A program made the position numbers and the translations under genes. 61,405 nucleotides of DNA from Acidobacteriota bacterium (GTDB lineage: Bacteria > Acidobacteriota > Thermoanaerobaculia > Multivoradales > JBCCEF01). Below are positions 34,122-43,620 of the stretch, one piece after another. Under the pieces are notes generated by a model. It was not told the origin of the DNA. It did not search any database and was given only the letters and a program-made list of their open reading frames with translations. Each line of letters begins with the position of its first letter. Position 1 is the first letter of the stretch. Where the stretch lies: contig JBCCHV010000040.1 of assembly GCA_039028635.1 (NCBI GenBank), forward strand, positions 1-61,405, in the 5' to 3' direction.

Positions 34122-36913
34122 GAGATCTCCTCGAAGCTGAGGCGGTCGCGTCCCTGGGAGACCAGCCGAACGGTGAGGAATCGCAGAGCGCGGGCGGGGG
34201 CCACCTGGAGGTCGATGCGCAGGCGACCGCGTTCGACCTCGGTCGGGGGATTGAGCCGACCGTCGGCGATCACTCGAAAGGCCTCGGCGGGCTCGCTGCC
34301 GGCGAAGGCGCCGCGCTGATAGAGCTCCGAGAGCAGACGCTCGAAGGTGTGCCGGATGCGATCTCGGAAGGGCGCATGGTGGTTCTCGAAGACGTAGCCG
34401 CGGCCCTCGCGCAGCGCCAGTCGGCGCAGCAGGATGAGCAGTCGCCGCACGTGGATGGGGCGAAGGTCGGGGCGCTCGTCGAGGGTCTCCTCGGCGAGGG
34501 CGAGGTAACCCCGGGGCTGGTCGAGGAAGAGGTTGAGGCCTTGAGCCATCAGCTCGCCGGCGTCGCCCTCGGCGAAGCGTGGCCGCAGGCCGAGGGTGCG
34601 CTCGACGGGGCGGTTGGCGGCGGCGCGCCAGGCGCCCTCGGCGAGGCTCTCGGCGGCCAGGATGCCGGCGGCGGCGCCCTCCGGCGGCAGGCTGCGCTGG
34701 TCGGCACCGCCGGTGAGCCAGGGATGGAAGACGGCGCCGAAACCGAGTGCCGCGCGCTCCCCGCGGTGGAGCGGCAGGACGAAGAGCGATCCCATCGTCG
34801 GCGCCGCGCCAGCGCCCCGCAGCAGCGCCAGGTGCTCGCTGCAGGCATCGCGGCGGAAGTGGTCCGGCATGGCGAGCAGGGCGAGGAGATCACCGCGCGC
34901 GGCACAAAACCGCAGCAGGCTGCGCTGGACGGCGAGGAGCCCCTCACGGTCGTAGCTCTCCGGCGGTTCGAGAGTCCAGCCGGCCCGGCCGACGGCTGCC
35001 ACCAGCACCGTGTTCGACCAGGGCCCGGCGATGCCGGCAGAGACGGCGCGGACGCGGTAGTAGCGCTGACCGTCGAGAATCTCCGCCAAGAGATGCTCGT
35101 CGCTCGGCCCGAAGTGCACCTGGCGGGCGGTGTCGAAGGCGGCATCGGTGGCCTCTTGAAGCTCGAAGTCGCGTTCTGCCGGGAGATTGGCGAGATCCGT
35201 CGGCAGCCAGAACAGGAGCTCCGGCGAGCCCAGCCGCAGCAGCTCGTAGTCGCCCGGCAGGTGGTCCTCGCAGGGTTCGAAGGAGCGCGGTGGCAGCACG
35301 GCCTGGACGGTGTTCGACCAGGGGCCGATCTCGCCGCCGCGCTCGCCGCGGACGCGAAAGAACAGACGTCGCGGGCAGCGCGGGTCGACCGTGAACAAGG
35401 TCTGGTGGGTTTCGAGCTGCCTTTCGCCTTCGCGCTGCTCGAAGGTCGGATCGACACCGTACTGCAAGCGGTAGCCGGTGGCTCCGCTCACCGCCGACCA
35501 GCGCAACGGCACGAAGCCGGGCGCTTGGTCGGCGCAGGGGTCGCAGGCGAGGGGCGCGTCGGTGACGGCGCCGACCGGCTCGAGAATCGGCGGCAGCAGG
35601 AGATCCGGAGGCTCCGGACCTCGCCGGCTCCAGGGCCGGTGGATGGCGTCGGGCACCGCGATCAGCGTGGCCTCTTCGACCGGCAGCAGGCTGTGCAGAC
35701 CGCGCAGCGCGATGCCTTGGACGTGGAGGCGGTGCTCCGCCTCGTGCCGTAGCGTCTCGACGCCGAGGCGGACGAGGGCGGGATCGAGGAACAGGTCGGC
35801 GCGCAGCTCGCCCAGGCCATCGCCTTCGAGGGCGTTCGGCGATGGTCCTCCGCTGACCTCGCGGCTGGCCTCGGGATCGAGACGGAACCCCATGCCGAGG
35901 GGGAGGAAGGAGCCGCTAGCCAGCGCAGCGGGTCCGGCGAGGGAGAAGCGGGGACTCTCGGCTTCCTCGGCGATCGCCGGCAAGGGTTGACCGGAGCGGC
36001 GCTCGAGACTCTCGTCGAGACGGCGCTGAAAGAGCCTTCGGTCATCCGGGAGCAGGCCCCAGAAGCGCTCGTGCCGCGGGTCGAAGGCGAGGCCGCGGAA
36101 GCGCTCGAGGAGCGCGTCGCCGCGCCACATCAGCAGGTCGAAGCGCAGTCTGCGCAGCGCCGGAGGAGGCGGTGGGCTGGCGCCGAGGCGGGCCAGGGCG
36201 TCGGCCTCGGCGACTCGTGCCGGCGCCGCCGGGTCGCTCTCGTCGACCCAGAAGGCGTCGCGTGATTCTCCCCGCGCCGGGTCGAGGCCGGCGGCGGTGC
36301 GGAGCTCGAGAGCATCGCCGCGGTCGGTCACTCGGTCGACGAACAGCCAGAGCTTTGGGAGATCGTCGCCGAAGGAGGCTTCGATCAGGGTCCCCGGGGC
36401 GACGGCGGCCCGGCGGGTCGGCAGGGAGAAGCGATAGTCGCCAGTGACGGCGGTGAAATCGGCGTCGGCGCGGCCGAGATTTTCCGCCGTTCGCGCCGTG
36501 CCCACCCGCAGCTCCTCGCACCAGGTGCCGGCGCAGCGGGCCCGCGCCTGGGCCGCTCCACCGTCCGCCCCCCGCTCGAGGCCCGGTAGGGCGAAGGCGT
36601 GGCGGACGATGCGATCGCGATCGGCCACCCGCACCACCCAGCAGCGCAGCCCGCCCTGGGCGAAGAAGGACTCCACCGCGGCACCGAGGAAGGCATGCCG
36701 TGGCGAGCCGCGCTCTTCGTCGCGGGCGAGCTCCGGGTCGTCTCCGAAAATGTCGGCGAAGCGACCGGGACCTTCGATGGCGACGGGCAGGTCGAGAGGA
36801 CCGCGGGCGGCAAAGCCGACGAAGGCGGCGATGTCCATGCGCGGTAGCGACTCGTCCGGCTGGGCCGGAGGCGCTTCGAAGACGACGCCCGGGAGGCGCG
36901 GGGTGGCGATCAC
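34118..36913 (-). CDS. Tail sheath protein 2 with two FN3-like insertions
   Basis: This 931-residue sheath-family protein starts at a GTG two bases after the tube 1 stop, giving VIATPRLPGVVFEAPPAQPD, a sheath N-terminus followed by DIAAFVGFAARGPLDLPVAI. The C-terminal 300 residues carry the conserved sheath core (AQGLNLFLDQPRGYLALAEE, RPIHVRRLLILLRRLALREG, YVFENHHAPFRDRIRHTFER). Between them, about residues 440-640, two FN3-like modules are inserted, each ending in GPWSNTV (ATGYRLQYGVDPTFEQREGE and ERDFELQEATDAAFDTARQV). FN3 domains on a sheath would sit on the outside of the particle and may bind glycans or partners. Length is about 1.5-fold that of sheath 1. Confidence 0.88.
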   Translation of the reverse strand: MIATPRLPGVVFEAPPAQPDESLPRMDIAAFVGFAARGPLDLPVAIEGPGRFADIFGDDPELARDEERGSPRHAFLGAAVESFFAQGGLRCWVVRVADRDRIVRHAFALPGLERGADGGAAQARARCAGTWCEELRVGTARTAENLGRADADFTAVTGDYRFSLPTRRAAVAPGTLIEASFGDDLPKLWLFVDRVTDRGDALELRTAAGLDPARGESRDAFWVDESDPAAPARVAEADALARLGASPPPPPALRRLRFDLLMWRGDALLERFRGLAFDPRHERFWGLLPDDRRLFQRRLDESLERRSGQPLPAIAEEAESPRFSLAGPAALASGSFLPLGMGFRLDPEASREVSGGPSPNALEGDGLGELRADLFLDPALVRLGVETLRHEAEHRLHVQGIALRGLHSLLPVEEATLIAVPDAIHRPWSRRGPEPPDLLLPPILEPVGAVTDAPLACDPCADQAPGFVPLRWSAVSGATGYRLQYGVDPTFEQREGERQLETHQTLFTVDPRCPRRLFFRVRGERGGEIGPWSNTVQAVLPPRSFEPCEDHLPGDYELLRLGSPELLFWLPTDLANLPAERDFELQEATDAAFDTARQVHFGPSDEHLLAEILDGQRYYRVRAVSAGIAGPWSNTVLVAAVGRAGWTLEPPESYDREGLLAVQRSLLRFCAARGDLLALLAMPDHFRRDACSEHLALLRGAGAAPTMGSLFVLPLHRGERAALGFGAVFHPWLTGGADQRSLPPEGAAAGILAAESLAEGAWRAAANRPVERTLGLRPRFAEGDAGELMAQGLNLFLDQPRGYLALAEETLDERPDLRPIHVRRLLILLRRLALREGRGYVFENHHAPFRDRIRHTFERLLSELYQRGAFAGSEPAEAFRVIADGRLNPPTEVERGRLRIDLQVAPARALRFLTVRLVSQGRDRLSFEEIS

Positions 36914-36915
36914 TC

Positions 36916-37368
36916 CTACTGGACCTCGATGCGCTGGGCGGCGAAGGTCATCTCTTCGACCGCCACCTCGTTGCCCTTGCCGTTGAAGGAGGGCCCGGTG
37001 TACTTCATCGGTCGGGCACCCTTGAGGACCCAACTCTGGGCGACCGTCTCGCGGTCTTCGGCCATCAGCTTGATGGTGATCGTCTTGAGCTGGTCGGGCT
37101 CGCCGTTGCGCACCGCGTCGAGCCACTGGTAGAGGTCCAGAGACCCGATGACACCGCGCTTCAGGGTGACGTCCGGCGTTTTGTAGCTGCCGCTCACCTT
37201 GAGAGGCGAGTTCTCCTTCGAGTTGCCGGCGCGGTACTCGGCGACGTTGATCTCGAGGCCGAGGCCGGAAACCTCTTGGAAACCGGCCTGCACCGTCTCC
37301 TCGCCGAGGCCGTCCCAGCTCACTCGGAAGTTGAACTGACTGTAGGGATAGTCGCGTTCCGTAGCCAT
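36916..37368 (-). CDS. Inner tube protein 1 (gp19-like)
   Basis: This 150-residue protein is a typical tube protomer: YSQFNFRVSWDGLGEETVQA, EVSGLGLEINVAEYRAGNSK, VTLKRGVIGSLDLYQWLDAV, and the ending GNEVAVEEMTFAAQRIEV. It should polymerise as hexameric rings inside the sheath. It follows sheath 1 after 17 bases and is followed by sheath 2 after 2 bases. It is likely the main tube subunit because it lies next to the main sheath gene and has no extra domain. Confidence 0.93.
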   Translation of the reverse strand: MATERDYPYSQFNFRVSWDGLGEETVQAGFQEVSGLGLEINVAEYRAGNSKENSPLKVSGSYKTPDVTLKRGVIGSLDLYQWLDAVRNGEPDQLKTITIKLMAEDRETVAQSWVLKGARPMKYTGPSFNGKGNEVAVEEMTFAAQRIEVQ

Positions 37369-37385
37369 GGTGTGGGGTCTCCTTT

Positions 37386-39284
<1,899 letters not shown>

Positions 39285-39314
39285 GACTCTTCCTCCATGG
39301 TTTGCTTGGGCCGG

Positions 39315-40199
39315 TCAGGGAGAGGACCCTCCCGGGCGGATCAAAAGTCTCGAATCGCCGGCCGTTCGCAAGACGACCTCGCCGTCGAAGGACAGCTCGT
39401 CGAGCCAGACATCGGCGGTGGTGCCGCCGAGATCGAGGTCGATCTCGGCGGGGCTCTGCAGCAGCACGCGGGCGAGGTCCGGAAGGGACCCGCCGGGCAG
39501 CGGATCGAAGGGCGTGGCGTCGGCCTGGATGCGCACCTGGAGCGGCCAGGTGCGGTCGAAGAGGGGGGCGTCGCCGCCGGGGGAGCCGGAGAGTGGCGGT
39601 AGCGTCGTCTCGAGCTCGGGGTAGGGAAACAGCGCCGCGAAGCGCCCATCCTGATCGGCGACGGTGGTGTGGGTCAGGCCGCCGGGCACCTCGACGTCGA
39701 TCCGGGCCCACGCCGCGGGACGGTCTTGAACGGTGTCGTAGAGCTCTCCCCGCACGACGGCGAGGCGCGGGTCGCGGCGCCGGGAGGGGGCCGAGAAGAG
39801 CAGAAAGCCGGGCAGGCCGGAGGCCGGATCGCCGGCCAGGAAGATGCCGCGGTAGGGCAGCGGCAGATCGACCACCAGGGCCGCCGGCAGGAAGCGTCGC
39901 CGCGGGTCGACGACCTCGACGATGAAAGGCCGGGTGGGGGGCGGGGAAGCGATCGGATCGGCGATTCCCGGGCGCTCGATGGGGCGCATTCCGGGAAGAT
40001 TCTGGAAAGCGTAGAGGCCGGAGCCGGTGCGGAAGGCGGCCACCCGGCGACCGTTCCGCTGGGCCGGCCGAGCGCTCACCCGCAGACCATCGCTCACCGG
40101 GCGGTCGAGGGCCGTATCCCAGAAGCGGAGGCCGAGCGGACAGAAGACCTCGAGGCTCTCCAGCAGGCGGTAGGCGCGGCCGTCCTCGAGCAGCGTCAT
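39315..40199 (-). CDS. eCIS protein with carboxypeptidase regulatory-like domain
   Basis: This 294-residue protein starts at an ATG that overlaps the DUF4255 gene's stop (ATGA). The first 160 residues are beta-rich (YRLLESLEVFCPLGLRFWDT, NGRRVAAFRTGSGLYAFQNL). Residues 165-230 look like a carboxypeptidase regulatory or transthyretin-like beta-sandwich (GELYDTVQDRPAAWARIDVE, HTTVADQDGRFAALFPYPEL). No enzyme motif is present. It is consistently placed between cap and sheath genes in eCIS clusters of this type. A particle surface or cap-associated role is inferred from position only. Confidence 0.65.
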   Translation of the reverse strand: MTLLEDGRAYRLLESLEVFCPLGLRFWDTALDRPVSDGLRVSARPAQRNGRRVAAFRTGSGLYAFQNLPGMRPIERPGIADPIASPPPTRPFIVEVVDPRRRFLPAALVVDLPLPYRGIFLAGDPASGLPGFLLFSAPSRRRDPRLAVVRGELYDTVQDRPAAWARIDVEVPGGLTHTTVADQDGRFAALFPYPELETTLPPLSGSPGGDAPLFDRTWPLQVRIQADATPFDPLPGGSLPDLARVLLQSPAEIDLDLGGTTADVWLDELSFDGEVVLRTAGDSRLLIRPGGSSP

Positions 40200-40801
40200 G
40201 GCGTGTTTCCGGGGTCGACCAGGGTGGCGGTGTCGAGCCCCCGTTCCTGCACCTGGCCGAGACCGGTATCGAGCTGGCGGGTCGATTCGAGGTGCAGAAT
40301 GCGGGCGACGTAGGGAATCGAGAGCTGGTAGACGTTCTGTACCAGCGTGTCCCACAGCCGCAGGAGATCTTCGTTGCTGAGCTCGGCGAGGCTGACCTCG
40401 ATCGATTCCTCGGCGCGGAAGGTTCCCGGCGTGACGGCGTTGAGCAGCGTCGCCGGAAAGATCGGGTGGTCTTCGAGGAGGCGCATCATCCAACCCGCCA
40501 GGGCGTGCTGGAGGGAGGCTTCTTGGCCCCACACGGTGAGCAGCAGGTGGAGGTCGAGGGGGAGCAGGCTCTCGGCGCGGCGTCCGTCGGCCTGGCGGCG
40601 CCCGGCCGGGATGCGGTGCACGCCGTTGGGCATGATGCGGTAGAGGAAGAGCGACACGCCGGCGCTCAAGGGGCGGCTGAAGTCGCGGGCCGTGAAGACC
40701 TTGAACTCGAGCTCCTGGTCGAAGTCGGCGGGCCGATAGTTGCTGCGCAGCACATGGAGGACGGCCTCGGCGACGGCCCCGACGGCGCGGAAACCGGCCA
40801 T
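40196..40801 (-). CDS. DUF4255 cap/tail terminator protein (Afp16 N-terminal-like)
   Basis: This 201-residue protein carries the DUF4255 (Pvc16 N-terminal) pattern: MAGFRAVGAVAEAVLHVLRS, VSLFLYRIMPNGVHRIPAG, LLPLDLHLLLTVWGQEASLQ, HALAGWMMRLLEDHPIFPAT. The family caps the distal end of the tube and sheath and sets particle length. The ATG at 40801 fits the family start; upstream sequence in the same frame shows no homology. It is the first gene of the eCIS operon, so the promoter should lie in 40802-41145. Confidence 0.9.
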   Translation of the reverse strand: MAGFRAVGAVAEAVLHVLRSNYRPADFDQELEFKVFTARDFSRPLSAGVSLFLYRIMPNGVHRIPAGRRQADGRRAESLLPLDLHLLLTVWGQEASLQHALAGWMMRLLEDHPIFPATLLNAVTPGTFRAEESIEVSLAELSNEDLLRLWDTLVQNVYQLSIPYVARILHLESTRQLDTGLGQVQERGLDTATLVDPGNTP

Positions 40802-41145
40802 CAGGAGGGATCTCCGGAGGCAGGTCTCGAGCGAGTGGTGCTCGGGGTCTGGGAACGGCTGGAGTGGAAACCGAAGAGGTCGTCGGGCATCGTTCTGCAA
40901 GCTCTGCTGGGCATGTTCGGTAGCCCTGAAAGAGCAACCGCCGTGCCAGCCGAAAAGGCCTGTTGTTGCTGGCCAGCAGCCCCCGCGACCGTGGGGTTCT
41001 TGTCTCACCTCTGCGGCGATTGGATCGCTAAATAACTGGCGCTGTTCGATTTACGGGGTGGGGTTAAATTGTCCTACCCGGTGAGGTGGCAGGCCTTTGG
41101 GCGCGGTGCCGGGGAGGCCACCGGGTGCGTCGCTACAATGGTCCG
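40802..41145. other. Intergenic region between eCIS operon and lipB
   Basis: This 344-base gap between divergent genes contains no credible reading frame. It includes an AT-richer stretch at about 41025-41075 (GATCGCTAAATAACTGG, GGGGTTAAATTGTCC) in otherwise GC-rich sequence, likely promoter territory for the eCIS operon on the minus strand. I could not identify a convincing -35/-10 pair or a sigma-54 motif for it. Confidence 0.5.
41134..41139 (+). promoter_or_regulatory. Putative -10 box for a leaderless lipB transcript
   Basis: TACAAT ends 6 bases before the lipB ATG. With the usual 6-7 base spacing, transcription would start at or next to the ATG, giving a leaderless mRNA. No Shine-Dalgarno sequence precedes this ATG. 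No -35 hexamer is clear. Confidence 0.45.
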
Positions 41146-41898
41146 ATGAGCGAGCGCGAGCTGATCAGCGGCTTCTGGGGATCGCTGTCCTACGGCGAGG
41201 GGCTGGCGCTGCAGGCGAGGCTGCGGCAGGGGGTCAAGGACGGCAGCGGCGAGGAGCACCTGTTGCTGCTCGAGCACACCCATGTCTACACCCTCGGCCG
41301 CAATGCCACTGTCGAGGACGTGTTGCTGACCCCGGAGGCCCTCGAGGCCTGTGGGGTCGAGGTCCACGAAAGCGATCGTGGCGGCCAGGTCACCTACCAT
41401 GGTCCGGGGCAGCTCGTCGGCTACCCGATCATCAACCTGAGCCCGGACCGGCGCGACATTCGCGCCTATGTCAAGGATCTCCAGCAGGTCCTGATTCGGC
41501 TGCTCGCCGACTACGGCGTGGCGGCCGAGGTGCGCGAGGGGCAGGACTTCATCGGCGTGTGGGCGGGAGGCGGCAAGATCGCTTCGATCGGCGTCCATGT
41601 CTCACGCTGGGTGACCACCCACGGCTTCGCCCTCAACGTGGCACCGGATCTGTCTTTCTTCACCGGCATTGTGGCCTGCGGCCTGCCGGCGGTGAAGATG
41701 ACCTCGATCGCCGAGCTCACCGACCGAGTCGTGCCTCTGCCGGAGATTGCGGAGGTCTGCGCCCGGCACCTGGCGGCACGCTTTGGTCGCCGCCTGGTCT
41801 ATCGCCCGGACGGGGCACCGGCAAGGGTTTCCGCCGCTCGGTCCGGCAATCGGAAGGTGCGGCGCGCCGCCTCCGAGTCCAAGGTCGTTTCCGAGTAG
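41146..41898 (+). CDS. lipB: Octanoyltransferase LipB
   Basis: This 250-residue enzyme transfers octanoyl from acyl carrier protein to lipoyl domains in the cytoplasm, the first step of lipoate synthesis. Family motifs are complete: RGGQVTYHGPGQLVGYPIIN, the catalytic lysine in GGGKIASIGVHV (K144), and the catalytic cysteine in FFTGIVACGL (C178). The ATG at 41146 is the natural start; a longer reading begins far upstream. The last 30 residues go beyond the usual LipB end, and their codons overlap the 3' end of the convergent minus-strand gene by 100 bases. No lipA gene is adjacent. Confidence 0.96.
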   Translation: MSERELISGFWGSLSYGEGLALQARLRQGVKDGSGEEHLLLLEHTHVYTLGRNATVEDVLLTPEALEACGVEVHESDRGGQVTYHGPGQLVGYPIINLSPDRRDIRAYVKDLQQVLIRLLADYGVAAEVREGQDFIGVWAGGGKIASIGVHVSRWVTTHGFALNVAPDLSFFTGIVACGLPAVKMTSIAELTDRVVPLPEIAEVCARHLAARFGRRLVYRPDGAPARVSAARSGNRKVRRAASESKVVSE

Positions 41899-42218
41899 TA
41901 GTCGCGCAGCAATGACGGGCTGCGGCGCATCAGCTCCGGGTAGGCGTCGCGAAACTCTTCGAAGGTGGCGTGCGCGCCGCGATCCATGCGCTCCCGAATC
42001 AGGAAGGCGTAGGCCCAGGTGACCGTCTCGTGGTACGCCTCCGGCATGCCGACCGATGCGGTGAGACGGCGGAGGCCATCGCCCAGGCGATCGAGGGCCT
42101 TGGCCAGGGGCCAGCGCCGCAGCAGGAGCCAGGCGATGCGCAGGTGGGCCTGGTGATCGAAGGACTCGGCGTCGAGCTCGCCCGCTTCGAAGGCCGCGAG
42201 GAGCTGCTCGTCGTTCAT
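41799..42218 (-). CDS. Conserved hypothetical protein
   Basis: This 139-residue protein contains FDHQAHLRIAWLLLRRWPLA and YHETVTWAYAFLIRERMDRG, motifs I recall from conserved hypothetical bacterial proteins without assigned function. Histidines in FDHQAH and YHET could coordinate a metal. It starts in an ATGA overlap with the stop of the RHH gene, so the two are co-translated. Its last 100 bases overlap lipB antisense. It is probably a partner of the RHH protein, but it does not look like a known toxin. Confidence 0.7.
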   Translation of the reverse strand: MNDEQLLAAFEAGELDAESFDHQAHLRIAWLLLRRWPLAKALDRLGDGLRRLTASVGMPEAYHETVTWAYAFLIRERMDRGAHATFEEFRDAYPELMRRSPSLLRDYYSETTLDSEAARRTFRLPDRAAETLAGAPSGR

Positions 42219-42490
42219 CGCTCTTTCTCCCGCAAACGGTGGCTGGCGCTCGAGTCGAGCTCGAGGCCATAGACGGACTTGAGCTGGCGGATCTTCTCGA
42301 GGGTGGGCTCACCGAACGGTGTCTTGTCGTCGAAGGCGTGCAGGACGATGCCTTCGAGGAGGTCTCCGAGGGTCATGTCGAGGGCTTCGGCGAGGCCCTT
42401 GAGGACCTTCACCAGGCGCTTCTCCATGCGGACGCCGGTCTGAACTCGCTCGATCGGGGGCAGGTCGGAAGGGGAACTCGATTTTGCCAT
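42215..42490 (-). CDS. Small ribbon-helix-helix-like protein
   Basis: This 91-residue protein reads GVRMEKRLVKVLKGLAEALD then MTLGDLLEGIVLHAFDDKTP, the strand-helix-helix layout of RHH/CopG-type DNA-binding proteins (VRMEKRLVKVLKGLAE, LGDLLEGIVLHAF). A charged C-terminal extension follows. The ATG lies 6 bases after a TACAAT box and lacks a Shine-Dalgarno sequence, suggesting a leaderless transcript. An inverted repeat in the promoter suggests autoregulation. It overlaps the downstream 139-residue gene by ATGA. Confidence 0.7.
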   Translation of the reverse strand: MAKSSSPSDLPPIERVQTGVRMEKRLVKVLKGLAEALDMTLGDLLEGIVLHAFDDKTPFGEPTLEKIRQLKSVYGLELDSSASHRLREKER

Positions 42491-42496
42491 GTGTGT

Positions 42497-42524
42497 ATTG
42501 TACCAAGGTACATTGGTAATTCAA
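42497..42524 (-). promoter_or_regulatory. Sigma-70 type promoter of the RHH operon
   Basis: On the minus strand, TTGAAT (42519-42524) and TACAAT (42497-42502) are separated by 16 bases, and the ATG follows 6 bases after the -10 box. The fit to consensus is good, and the position implies that transcription starts at or next to the start codon. Confidence 0.65.
42500..42511. promoter_or_regulatory. Inverted repeat, candidate operator
   Basis: GTACC-AA-GGTAC is an inverted repeat that overlaps the -10 box and the spacer of the RHH promoter. A small RHH protein encoded immediately downstream is the obvious candidate ligand, as RHH proteins often repress their own operons. The binding itself is inference. 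Confidence 0.5.
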
Positions 42525-42645
42525 GAGTCCGTCCAATTCCGACGACCTTCGGCTGCGAGAGCCGGTGAGCAGGGCGGGCTAGAATCGAGGCCTCGATGAT
42601 CGTCCTCTCGTCCTCCGTCGTCTGTCGTCGCCGGAAGTCCCCCCG

Positions 42646-43599
42646 GTGAGCGCCGCCTCCTTCGATATCGGCCTCAATGCCGTGATCTTCGCGGTGACGG
42701 ACGAGGTGCCGCGGGTTCTGGTGGTCCGTCCGCCGGCATCGTCGAGCGGTGAGGAGACGCTGCCCGTAGGGTTGCTCGATCCGCTGCGGGACCGCACCCT
42801 CGAGCTGTCCCTGCGGCGCCGGGTCCGCGAGCAGACCGGCCTCTCCCTGGGCTATGTCGAACAGCTCTACACCTTCGGCGACCGGGATCGCGATCCGCTG
42901 GTGCGCGAGGAGGGCCTCCGGGCCCTTTCCGTCGCCTATCTCGCCCTGGTTCATCAGGCGGCCCCGTCCGGAGAGCGGGAGGCCGGCTGGCGCGACATCT
43001 ACGCCTATTTGCCCTGGGAGGATTGGCGCCGCGGCCGTCCGGCGGTGCTCGAGCGCTGGGTCGAGCCGACCCTCGAAGGCTGGGTGCGCCAGGTTGCCGG
43101 CGCGGCCCGCGACGAGCGCCGCGAGCGGGCCGACATCACCTTTGGCCTCGGCGGCGTCGCCTGGAACGGCGATCGCGTGCTCGAGCGCTACGAGTTGCTC
43201 TACGAGAGCGGCGCCGTCGCCGAGTCACACCGCGATCACGGCCCCGGCGGCGATGACTCTTGCACCCTCGGCCGCGCCATGGCCCTCGACCATCGGCGCA
43301 TTCTCGCCACCGCCCTGGGCCGCCTGCGGGGCAAGCTGAAGTACCGGCCGGTGGTTTTCGAGCTACTGCCCGGAACCTTCACGCTGCTCCGCCTGCAGCG
43401 CGTCGTCGAGGCCCTCTCTGGCGTCCGTCTGCACAAGCAGAACTTCCGCCGGCTGGTGGAGAAGGGCGGCTTGGTGGAGGGCACCGGAATGGTCGATCCC
43501 CAAACCGGTGGCCGCCCGGCGGAGCTCTTCACCTTCCGCCGCGAGGTGCTCCGTGAACGGCCGGCGCCCGGCGTGGGACTGCCCGGCGCGCCGCGCTGA
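42646..43599 (+). CDS. Nudix-like transcriptional regulator, NrtR type
   Basis: This 317-residue protein has an N-terminal Nudix-like fold (FDIGLNAVIFAVTDEVPRVL, LPVGLLDPLRDRTLELSLRR) and a C-terminal winged-helix region (AMALDHRRILATALGRLRGK, RLQRVVEALSGVRLHKQNFR, RRLVEKGGLVEGTGM). This arrangement is that of NrtR regulators, which sense ADP-ribose and repress NAD biosynthesis genes. The expected GX5E...REUXEE catalytic box is degraded in RRRVREQTGLSLGY, consistent with a ligand-sensing rather than hydrolytic role. A TAGAAT lies at 42580-42585. The start is GTG with GGAAG 8 bases upstream. No NAD genes are nearby, so the target is unknown. Confidence 0.75.
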   Translation: MSAASFDIGLNAVIFAVTDEVPRVLVVRPPASSSGEETLPVGLLDPLRDRTLELSLRRRVREQTGLSLGYVEQLYTFGDRDRDPLVREEGLRALSVAYLALVHQAAPSGEREAGWRDIYAYLPWEDWRRGRPAVLERWVEPTLEGWVRQVAGAARDERRERADITFGLGGVAWNGDRVLERYELLYESGAVAESHRDHGPGGDDSCTLGRAMALDHRRILATALGRLRGKLKYRPVVFELLPGTFTLLRLQRVVEALSGVRLHKQNFRRLVEKGGLVEGTGMVDPQTGGRPAELFTFRREVLRERPAPGVGLPGAPR

Positions 43600-43620
43600 G
43601 GGGCCGGCGGCTGCGGCCCC
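43600..43620. terminator. Hairpin between convergent genes
   Basis: GGGGCCG-(GCGGCTG)-CGGCCCC forms a 7-bp stem that fills exactly the space between the stop of the NrtR-like gene and the stop of the minus-strand membrane gene. There is no T tract, so it may act as a bidirectional pause or factor-dependent terminator. Confidence 0.5.

Noticed and set aside
39315-40937. 540-codon version of the carboxypeptidase-regulatory-like gene
   Set aside because: The upstream 246 codons run across the DUF4255 gene in another frame and show no homology; the ATGA overlap at 40196-40199 gives the start.
42646-43599. Active Nudix hydrolase
   Set aside because: The Nudix box is degraded and a C-terminal winged-helix region is present, so a regulator of the NrtR type is preferred.
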